Assembly: GCF_009763805.1 (NCBI RefSeq)
Contig: NZ_CP046803.1
Coordinates: 1,178,001 to 1,242,000, forward strand
DNA from: Vibrio cidicii
Lineage (GTDB): Bacteria > Pseudomonadota > Gammaproteobacteria > Enterobacterales > Vibrionaceae
Length of the DNA stretch: 64,000 bases
Reading direction: 5' to 3'
Part shown: positions 47,539 to 54,338 of the stretch, one piece after another
How positions within the stretch are numbered: position 1 is the stretch's first letter
How the letters are laid out: each line of letters opens with the position of its first letter
Notes under the pieces: generated by a model
Databases searched by the model: none
Seen by the model: the letters and a program-made list of their open reading frames with translations, nothing else
Told to the model about the DNA's origin: nothing
Program-made: the position numbers and the translations under genes

Positions 47539-47780
47539 GTCTCATTTCTGCGTTAGTTGTTATGTGGCTTATGCTAGCATTTTTGCTGATCTATGCAATA
47601 AAAATGTATATAAATTTATTATGTTGCTTTTTTGTATAGTTTTAAGCCGATCTGTCAGACAGACCTACTGGTTAAACCAGCATCTGTTTTGCCAATATTG
47701 AGTCAATAATAGCGAAGCGACGCTGTTTTTCTCAGCAAAGGGGCTAAGATGAGGCGAAAGCAACGAAATAAGGAGTGAAA

Positions 47781-48233
47781 ATGAAAATAAATGCAATTGT
47801 TGCCTTAGGAATGGCCTCATTACTGTTGGGTTGCCAGTCCAGCGAGAATCTTAGCGCGGATGTCCAAGCAACGAAAAGTGAGCCAGTGATGAGTGTTGCT
47901 GACAGCGCGCACAATGCGAGAAATTCGCTCGATTGGAGCGGCACTTATCAAGGTACGCTGCCTTGTGCCGATTGCGAGGGTATTGAAGTTTCTCTCACAC
48001 TGAATCAAGACGGCACCTATCAGCTCATTCGCAATTATCTTGGCGAAGTCAGTGGGCAATTTACTTCGCAAGATCGCTTCCATTGGGATGAGCGCGGCAG
48101 TGTGGTGATTCTTTCTGCTGAAGAGGCGCCGAATCAGTTCTTCGTCGGAGAAAATGTTCTTTTCATGCTCGACAGACAAGGGCAGCGTATTAACGGGCAG
48201 TTGGCGGACCTCTACCGCCTGATTAAACAGTAA
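47781..48233 (+). CDS. nlpE: NlpE-like outer-membrane lipoprotein
   Basis: 150 residues from the ATG at 47781, with AAGGAG at proper spacing. The lipobox is LLLGC (Cys18). The NlpE motif LPCADCEGIEVSLTLNQDGTY is clear, with the CxxC pair implicated in copper and Cpx envelope-stress sensing in E. coli. It has only the N-terminal domain of E. coli NlpE, as is usual in vibrios. Confidence 0.88.
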   Translation: MKINAIVALGMASLLLGCQSSENLSADVQATKSEPVMSVADSAHNARNSLDWSGTYQGTLPCADCEGIEVSLTLNQDGTYQLIRNYLGEVSGQFTSQDRFHWDERGSVVILSAEEAPNQFFVGENVLFMLDRQGQRINGQLADLYRLIKQ

Positions 48234-48339
48234 ATAACTCTGGTGAGTTAACGTTTTTGCCGCCGCCGTTTGCGCTCTGTCGACCAGTTTTATAGAGTGT
48301 GCGCCTACACAAACTGAGGGGATTGAGCTCTCTTTTTCT

Positions 48340-49224
48340 ATGGAGTATTTTGTGGAGAACGTACTGCTGGTTGTCGATTTTCTTCTGCAGCACAAATTGA
48401 TTTTTACCGCGTTGATTGTGTTAGTTGTCATCGCGATTCGCCGTTTTACTTTGTCAATTATCCGCGGTGATGCGGCGCTAATCACGCAGAAACAACGTAA
48501 CTGGATGTCGCTTACCAAAAATGGCACTTTCGCTGCGACACTGCTTATTCTATTTGCCCTTTGGCAAGCGGAAATCAACCAGTTTGCACTTTCTGTTACC
48601 GCAATTGCGGTGGCAATCGTGGTTGCGTCGAAAGAGATTATTCTCTGTTTTACGGGGTCGATCCAAAGAGCGAGTTCGCGCTCGTTTCGCGTCGGAGATT
48701 GGATAGAAGTAGGCAAGATCTGCGGCGAGGTGATCGAACACAATATGATGGCGACCGTGATTCAAGAGATCGATTTGCACCACGGCCAGTATCACTTTAC
48801 TGGAAAAACCGCGACGTTGCCGAACAGCATGTTTTTTACCTACCCGGTGAAAAACCTCAATTTTATGAAGCGCTACGTCTACCACAATTTTTCCATTGTG
48901 GTGCCGGAGTTCGTCAACTTGTATCCGCTTATCCCTCTTTTAACCGAAAAGATTGAAGAACACTGCCACTATTTCAGTGACGTGGCTCGCCGCTACAACG
49001 CCATGATTGAAAAGCATGCGGGTGTCGATTTGCCGGGCTCTGAACCGCACATACATATCACGACCACCGCCGCTGGTGAACAGGTTGTGCACTACATGAT
49101 TTTTTGCCCGACCGATAAAGCGACTCACTTGGAACACTTGATCCGCCAAGATTTTATGCATGCGTATGAAGAGCGCTTTAAAACTCAGGAAAACAAAACA
49201 GCTGAATTGTCCCTGTCCGCTTGA
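48340..49224 (+). CDS. MscS-like mechanosensitive channel
   Basis: 294 residues. Three hydrophobic segments (about 8-35, 63-80, 84-105) precede the beta domain (SRSFRVGDWIEVGKICGEVIEHN and GKTATLPNSMFFTYPVKN), which is the MscS middle domain. The pore helix is not the typical glycine/alanine-rich TM3, so gating may differ. The GTG at 48352, with GGAG before it, is an alternative start. Inner membrane. Confidence 0.82.
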   Translation: MEYFVENVLLVVDFLLQHKLIFTALIVLVVIAIRRFTLSIIRGDAALITQKQRNWMSLTKNGTFAATLLILFALWQAEINQFALSVTAIAVAIVVASKEIILCFTGSIQRASSRSFRVGDWIEVGKICGEVIEHNMMATVIQEIDLHHGQYHFTGKTATLPNSMFFTYPVKNLNFMKRYVYHNFSIVVPEFVNLYPLIPLLTEKIEEHCHYFSDVARRYNAMIEKHAGVDLPGSEPHIHITTTAAGEQVVHYMIFCPTDKATHLEHLIRQDFMHAYEERFKTQENKTAELSLSA

Positions 49225-49298
49225 AGCTGCGTAGCCGAGGTCTAGACTGAAAGGTGTGATCAAAGGCAACGTCGCTCGGGGGAAAAATGGTAGGGTAA

Positions 49299-49526
49299 TG
49301 GATTCAGGAATTTCATCACTCGCCGTCCGGTACCATCAGTTACGTGGTATCGGATGGTCGTACCCACCAAGCTATCATTATCGATCCTGTGGCAGACTGT
49401 TGTAATGAATCGGGGGAGATACGTTTCGATTCTGCCGATACACTGCTTGAGTATATTGCAGTCAATCAGGAAATGCTGACGTCGGCGTTGACTTATAATC
49501 TCACCGCACAGCTGCCCGATTGCTAA
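49299..49526 (+). pseudogene. N-terminal remnant of a metallo-hydrolase (Blh/persulfide dioxygenase-like)
   Basis: The frame reads EFHHSPSGTISYVVSDG, then AIIIDPVADCCNESGEIRF and SADTLLEYIAV, which match the first about 60 residues of metallo-beta-lactamase-fold sulfur enzymes (YVV.D...IIDPV.D). It lacks an in-frame start (the nearest ATG, 49299 minus one, is in another frame) and ends before the zinc-binding HxHxDH motif. A terminator and tRNA genes follow, so the rest is gone. Confidence 0.65.
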
Positions 49527-49535
49527 AGCATAAAG

Positions 49536-49565
49536 AAAAAGCCTTATCTTTCGATAAGGCTTTTT
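49536..49565. terminator. Bidirectional terminator at the end of the tRNA operon
   Basis: AAAAAGCCTTATC and GATAAGGCTTTTT form a hairpin with T-runs on both strands, directly after tRNA-Asn. Confidence 0.85.
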
Positions 49566-49570
49566 AAATG

Positions 49571-49646
49571 TGGCTCCTCCTGCTGGGCTCGAACCAGCGA
49601 CCTGCGGATTAACAGTCCGTCGCTCTACCGACTGAGCTAAGGAGGA
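49571..49646 (-). tRNA. tRNA-Asn (GTT)
   Basis: 76-nt cloverleaf with encoded CCA. Acceptor TCCTCCT/AGGAGGA, T-arm GGTTCGAGCC, anticodon loop CTGTTAA giving anticodon GTT. Confidence 0.95.
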
Positions 49647-49707
49647 ACGATTCTTTTATCGTGCTTGGCACTTACTGACGTTTTAATAAAACACCAGCTA
49701 ATTTAAA

Positions 49708-49783
49708 TGGTGCCTCGAGGCGGAATCGAACCACCGACACGAGGATTTTCAATCCTCTGCTCTACCGACTGAGCTATCGAGGC
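49708..49783 (-). tRNA. tRNA-Phe (GAA)
   Basis: 76 nt with encoded CCA. Acceptor GCCTCGA/TCGAGGC, anticodon loop TTGAAAA giving GAA, T-arm GGTTCGATTCC. Confidence 0.95.
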
Positions 49784-49816
49784 AAACTATCTAGCACAAG
49801 CTAAATAGTGCAAAAG

Positions 49817-49907
49817 TGGCGGAGAGATAGGGATTTGAACCCTAGGTACGCTATTAACGTACGCCGGTTTTCAAGACCGGTGCTTTCAACCACTCAGCCA
49901 TCTCTCC
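49817..49907 (-). tRNA. tRNA-Ser (TGA)
   Basis: 91 nt with a long variable arm and encoded CCA. Acceptor GGAGAGA/TCTCTCC, anticodon loop CTTGAAA giving TGA. First of three tRNAs transcribed on the minus strand. Confidence 0.95.
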
Positions 49908-50067
49908 GTAGGCCGCGATAATAGGGGGAAGAGATTCGCTTGTAAAGCGGAAAAAATTCAATTGCTTGATTTATCGCCACTTAGGCGCTTATTCGCTGTG
50001 ATTTTGAGCGTTTGATCTCTTTTTACGCGACGTTTCGTCGCAAAGTATGCGTGCAAATAACAAAGAT

Positions 50068-50096
50068 AAAAAAACCGGAGTGGTGTGACTCCGGTT
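50068..50096 (-). terminator. Terminator of the barrel protein gene
   Basis: AACCGGAGT/ACTCCGGTT stem followed on the minus strand by TTTTTTTATC. Confidence 0.85.
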
Positions 50097-50123
50097 GGTG
50101 ACGTTTTTTCTGCGGCTGAGCGC

Positions 50124-50705
50124 TTAGAATTTGTAAGTGACACCCGCATAAAGCGCACCGATGCTGTAAGCCACATCTTTGGTGACCACGCTGCTGTTTT
50201 CTACATAAGTGGTGCGAATACCGAAGATCTCGCTATCGTAGCCAACGCGGAACGCTAATCCATTCAGTGTTGGCGGTGCATATTCTAGACCGAGACCGAA
50301 ATGGATGGCGGTACCCTGATCGTCTTCGAGTGTCTGTGTCTTTTCGCTTAGGTCAAGCGCCGAAAGACCAATTAAGCCGTACGGGCGAAAGCCGTTATCA
50401 AAGCTGTATCCTAGATTGGCGTTGATCGACAATGCCGTAGGCGACCAAGTATTCACTGGGTTAGTGAACTTAATATCACCGTATTTATTGTACTGTGCCT
50501 CAATACCCACGATACGGTTAAACTGATAACCAGCGATAAGTTTAAGTGCGCTGCCATCGGCTTTGCCATCCACACTTTCATCGCTGTCGAAATCGGTAGA
50601 ACCTATGCCACCACCAACATAAAATCCTGACACTTTCGACTCAGCTTGAGCTGCTGATACGGCGGCTAAGCTCAGTATAGCGAGTGCGATCGCTTTCATT
50701 CTCAT
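50124..50705 (-). CDS. Outer-membrane beta-barrel protein (OmpA-like/Opa type)
   Basis: 193 residues. Signal peptide to SAAQAE, then SGFYVGGGIGSTDFD, the usual first strand of small eight-stranded barrels, with GYQFNRIVGIEAQYNKYGD, FRPYGLIGLSALDLSE and the terminal YAGVTYKF. Function unknown; such barrels serve in envelope structure or adhesion. Monocistronic with a strong terminator. Confidence 0.82.
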   Translation of the reverse strand: MRMKAIALAILSLAAVSAAQAESKVSGFYVGGGIGSTDFDSDESVDGKADGSALKLIAGYQFNRIVGIEAQYNKYGDIKFTNPVNTWSPTALSINANLGYSFDNGFRPYGLIGLSALDLSEKTQTLEDDQGTAIHFGLGLEYAPPTLNGLAFRVGYDSEIFGIRTTYVENSSVVTKDVAYSIGALYAGVTYKF

Positions 50706-50867
50706 TGTTATTTCCCACTAATTTGGTCTAAGGAGTTGCTTGCTGTTCTTTTTTTGCAACTCACAACACTTTCTGTGCTCTGGTTTTGAACACTGTTTTA
50801 TAGTGGCCGGGATGATATACAAATCTCATAATAATTGCCATAGGCAGAGGGAATTTATTGATGATGT

Positions 50868-51518
50868 CTATTTTAGATGGCGATTTTTAGCCCAATTCTC
50901 GTTGTGTATAAAACGGGAGTGGCGAATAAAGTGGTCAATCTGCTTGGCAATAAAGAGATTGTAGATTAGGCCAGTGTGACTAGTGTGTGCCATGAAATGG
51001 TCAGTCATACCCACGATTTTGGTCTCTTCGACAGTGACGGTGCCGTCAGATAAGGTATGATTATCCATTAGTAGAAACGGTCTTGCTCCCAAAGGTAGAG
51101 TGCCCGCAATACTGCCCAGTTTTTGCGGCCATCGCCAACGGTCATCGTGCAGATCCAAACCGTGTTTAGGCGCGTTACCAAGCATGGCGCCAAAACCTAA
51201 CTCTTTAATGCGCTCTGCAATGGAGGCGCCTTGTAATGGTGAGCCTATCGTCACGACATGGGAGATGCAGGCTGTCGAAGGTTGCCGCGACGCAAGATAA
51301 TGTTTGATCATCAGCCCGCCGAGGCTGTGACCCACTAACACGTTGGGGGAGAAGGGGTCGAGCGCCTGATCGATCGTCTGATAGACTTTTTCCTCATCAA
51401 TCTTGACTGAGTTGTAGGTCAGGGTTTGCGTTTGATAGCCCAGCTTTCGCAAGCGGTGGCTAAGTGGCTGCATAACCAAGCCATGCATATACAACCCATG
51501 TAAGATGATGATTTTCAT
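50868..51518 (-). CDS. Alpha/beta hydrolase (lipase/acyltransferase-like)
   Basis: 216 residues. The nucleophile elbow is GHSLGG (about residue 63), preceded by the oxyanion region IILHGLYMHG. The family is close to the PGAP1/LipB-type small hydrolases with HTSHTGLIYN near the catalytic histidine (about residue 185). AAGGAG precedes the ATG. No signal peptide. It lies 49 bp downstream of the MFS-acyltransferase gene on the same strand, so a role in lipid metabolism is plausible. Confidence 0.8.
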   Translation of the reverse strand: MKIIILHGLYMHGLVMQPLSHRLRKLGYQTQTLTYNSVKIDEEKVYQTIDQALDPFSPNVLVGHSLGGLMIKHYLASRQPSTACISHVVTIGSPLQGASIAERIKELGFGAMLGNAPKHGLDLHDDRWRWPQKLGSIAGTLPLGARPFLLMDNHTLSDGTVTVEETKIVGMTDHFMAHTSHTGLIYNLFIAKQIDHFIRHSRFIHNENWAKNRHLK

Positions 51519-51566
51519 CTCGACTCCTTTCGTGGCTGCGATGAGTATCGCATGCGATTTATTCTG

Positions 51567-53435
51567 TTACTGTGACTCTGCTTGAGCAAGCAAGTTTTGT
51601 ACTTGCTGAAATAATTGGTGACGGTCAGTGACATTACCAGACACGACTTCGCCAATGTTGACGCTGACTTTTGACCAGAAGCGGCTTGGTCGCTTAGTAC
51701 AAGCATGCCCATTTTTATGACTGAAAAACGATCCCCACAGTCCGACTAAACCGACCGGAATCACCTTGACAGGGTTATGTTGCAAAATCTTTTCTACCCC
51801 GGGGCGAAATTCCCCCAACAACCCATCGGTGGTCAAACGACCTTCAGGGAAAAGACACACCACTTCGCCATTGTTGAGCGCTTGGTCTATTTGCTGAAAA
51901 GCGTTTTGATAGGTGTCACGACATTTTTTCGGCGAACAGATAGGGATCACACCAGCGTGTCGGAATAGAGGTTTGAGCAGTGGTATTTCGCTGATCTCTT
52001 TCGCCATCACAAAACGAACTGGCCTTGGTGATACGCCCATCAGAATCAGCGCATCGACGTAACTAACGTGATTCGCTACCAGCAGAGCGGCTCCTTGCTG
52101 AGGGATCAACTCTCGGCCACGAATCGTCACGCGATACATCAGATGGCTGAGTAAGTAGCTGACAAAACGTTGCGTAAACTCAGGCACTTGGCGATAAACG
52201 TATACCGCCACGATAAGATTGACGACCGCGAGCAGAGCAAATAACTGGACGATAGAGAACCCGAGCACCGTTAAAAGGACGATGGCCAAAGCGGCTGACG
52301 CGACCATAAATAGCGAGTTCATGATGTTGTTGGCGGCGATTGCTTGCGCACATTGCCCTTGTTCTGCGCGTGATTGGATAAAAGCATACAGAGGTACAAT
52401 GAATAGGCCGCCACTAACGCCAACCATGAAGAGATCAAACATGACTCGCCAGTGTGCTGACTGAGCGATAAATGCTCCTGCTTGCCAGTAGGGGTCACTC
52501 AACGGTTGGCTTTGCGGAAGAGCAAGCAGCAAGTCAATGCCAAACAGTGTTAAACCAGCAATGCCAAAAGGCAAAATACCGAGTTCCACTTGATCAAAAG
52601 AGAGTTTTTCACACAGCCAAGAGCCAGCGGCAATGCCGATAGAAAAGAGGGCCAGCAGCAGCGAGACCACGGTACTGTCGGCGTGCAAGTGGATTTTCGC
52701 AAAGTTAGGGAACTGAGTGAGATAAGTTGCACCCAGAAACCAGAACCAACTGATGGCGAGGATTGCCATCCAGATGCCGTGATTACGCTGGCTGTTTTTG
52801 AGTGTGGTGATTAAGGCAGAAATTGGCTGGAAGCTTCCCTTGCCCGCAGTGCTGGCTGGTAAAGAAGGGATCAAACGGCTGGTGAACACCCCAATTAGTG
52901 ACAAAACGAGCACGAGCCCTGCGGCAATAGGTAGCCCATCGTCGAGCGCGATAAGTAATCCGGCGGTTAGAGTACCTGCAAGAATCGAGATAAAGGTGCC
53001 CATTTCGACCCAAGCGTTGCCTTTGACCAGTTCACGAGGCAGCAACGCTTGCGGCAGCAGAGAGTATTTGACCGGGCCGAAGTACGCCGACTGGGTTCCC
53101 GTGAGAAAGAGCAGCACCAGCATGGCGATAGGGCTTTGCGTCAAAATAGCCACTGCCGCGCATCCCATGATAAAAAATTCGGCGATTTTCAAACGGCGGA
53201 TCAGGCGCGCTTTGTCCATGTGATCGGCGATTTGCCCCGCATGCGCAGAAAAGAGTAAAAAGGGCAGAATAAACAGACCCGCAGCCAAGTTGACAAATAG
53301 ATCGACAGGCATTGGCAAGCTATCGAGCTGGCTGTAAGTGACCATCAGCAGCAAGATATTTTTATAGACATTGTCATTCAAAGCGCCCAAACATTGGGTG
53401 CAAAAGTAAGGAAAAAATCGACGAGAAAATAACAT
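51567..53435 (-). CDS. MFS transporter fused to PlsC-type acyltransferase (LplT-PlsC)
   Basis: 622 residues. The N-terminal about 400 residues are an MFS transporter with about 12 helices, similar to the lysophospholipid transporter LplT (CLGALNDNVYKN, GPVKYSLLPQ). The C-terminal about 210 residues are a glycerolipid acyltransferase with NHVSYVDALIL (HX4D), FPEGRLT and a hydrophobic segment. In E. coli LplT and Aas are separate proteins; here transporter and acyltransferase are joined and the acyl-ACP synthetase part of Aas is missing. The ATG at 53435 is preferred because GGAGG precedes it. Confidence 0.88.
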   Translation of the reverse strand: MLFSRRFFPYFCTQCLGALNDNVYKNILLLMVTYSQLDSLPMPVDLFVNLAAGLFILPFLLFSAHAGQIADHMDKARLIRRLKIAEFFIMGCAAVAILTQSPIAMLVLLFLTGTQSAYFGPVKYSLLPQALLPRELVKGNAWVEMGTFISILAGTLTAGLLIALDDGLPIAAGLVLVLSLIGVFTSRLIPSLPASTAGKGSFQPISALITTLKNSQRNHGIWMAILAISWFWFLGATYLTQFPNFAKIHLHADSTVVSLLLALFSIGIAAGSWLCEKLSFDQVELGILPFGIAGLTLFGIDLLLALPQSQPLSDPYWQAGAFIAQSAHWRVMFDLFMVGVSGGLFIVPLYAFIQSRAEQGQCAQAIAANNIMNSLFMVASAALAIVLLTVLGFSIVQLFALLAVVNLIVAVYVYRQVPEFTQRFVSYLLSHLMYRVTIRGRELIPQQGAALLVANHVSYVDALILMGVSPRPVRFVMAKEISEIPLLKPLFRHAGVIPICSPKKCRDTYQNAFQQIDQALNNGEVVCLFPEGRLTTDGLLGEFRPGVEKILQHNPVKVIPVGLVGLWGSFFSHKNGHACTKRPSRFWSKVSVNIGEVVSGNVTDRHQLFQQVQNLLAQAESQ

Positions 53436-53559
53436 TTTAGCCTCCATGAGTGCGTAGTTTTACTACGTTCCAATGGCTGGCAGAGTGCCGCAAATCCCTT
53501 TTAGGCGCGAGAATAGCGATAAAAGTAACGTATATTGTTACTCGAAATCTAATCTGATG

Positions 53560-54315
53560 TTACTTTTTACACTGGCTCGCGTTTGCTTCTCGCTCGGCGA
53601 ACAGCGGGAACGTCCAGCGGCGAATCGCGAGCACCAAGGATGTCCCGTGACGATCTTTGATATCCAGTTCATTGTCACTTTGGCAGGTGGCGTAGAATTC
53701 GCCGACCAGTTTTTGCATCTTCTGCTGCATTTTCTGGTTGCTGGGCAGCGACATCAGCCCTGTTGCCATCACCAGTTTTTCATCCTCTGCGGCAAAATAG
53801 CTGTTGAAAAAGGCGTGTTGCACTTGTTGCTGGAAAAACGATTGAATCGGGCCACCGGCAATCCAAGTGAACTGCTTGGCGACTTTCAATTTGAAGCGGT
53901 TGTTGGGTTGCAGTTCAATGATGCCGAGACGATCGAGTTGCACGCACTTTTGTATCAGATCCGGTTCATTAAACTGATACTGTTCGGCGATCTGTTTGAA
54001 GGTGTAGCCATTCACGACGCAAACCGCCACCAGTAGCAGTGCTTTGTCGTCAATCAGCTCTTTCTCCTGTTGATAACTGAGCGCGGTCAGACCCTGTTTT
54101 TGTGCATAGGCGAGCTTAAATAACTCACTCATCTCTAGGTCGATAAGCTGGCATATGCGTTCCAAACGTTCCAAGCTGATGTTGTTGCCTTCTGCCAGCA
54201 AACGTTTTACCGAGCCTTCACTAAGATCTAAGGCGGTGGCGATGTCGGCATAGTGCACACCACGTAATTTCAGTTGGGTTTTCAGTTCAGCGATCAGTTG
54301 CTGCGATTCGGTCAT
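53560..54315 (-). CDS. HTH (Xre/Cro-type) transcriptional regulator
   Basis: 251 residues. N-terminal helix-turn-helix (HYADIATALDLSEGSVKRLLAEGNNISLERLERI, seen as ADIATALDLSEGSVKRLL). A second, winged-helix-like region is near residues 100-130 (TFKQIAEQYQFNEPDLIQKC). The C-terminal half is unassigned and may bind a ligand or dimerise. It is 24 bp after the end of the lactate dehydrogenase gene, same strand, so it could be the operon-linked regulator of lactate use in addition to the LysR protein. Confidence 0.75.
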   Translation of the reverse strand: MTESQQLIAELKTQLKLRGVHYADIATALDLSEGSVKRLLAEGNNISLERLERICQLIDLEMSELFKLAYAQKQGLTALSYQQEKELIDDKALLLVAVCVVNGYTFKQIAEQYQFNEPDLIQKCVQLDRLGIIELQPNNRFKLKVAKQFTWIAGGPIQSFFQQQVQHAFFNSYFAAEDEKLVMATGLMSLPSNQKMQQKMQKLVGEFYATCQSDNELDIKDRHGTSLVLAIRRWTFPLFAEREANASQCKK

Positions 54316-54338
54316 GGCCTTTGTTCCATCTGATTTGC

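Noticed and set aside
47591..47625. ArgR boxes upstream of artP
   Set aside because: The AT-rich stretch fits only loosely and any AT-rich promoter would match as well, so it is not listed as a feature.
49571..49907. tRNA cluster as an active island attachment site
   Set aside because: No integrase gene or repeated tRNA end is visible. Only the metallo-hydrolase remnant hints at past change.
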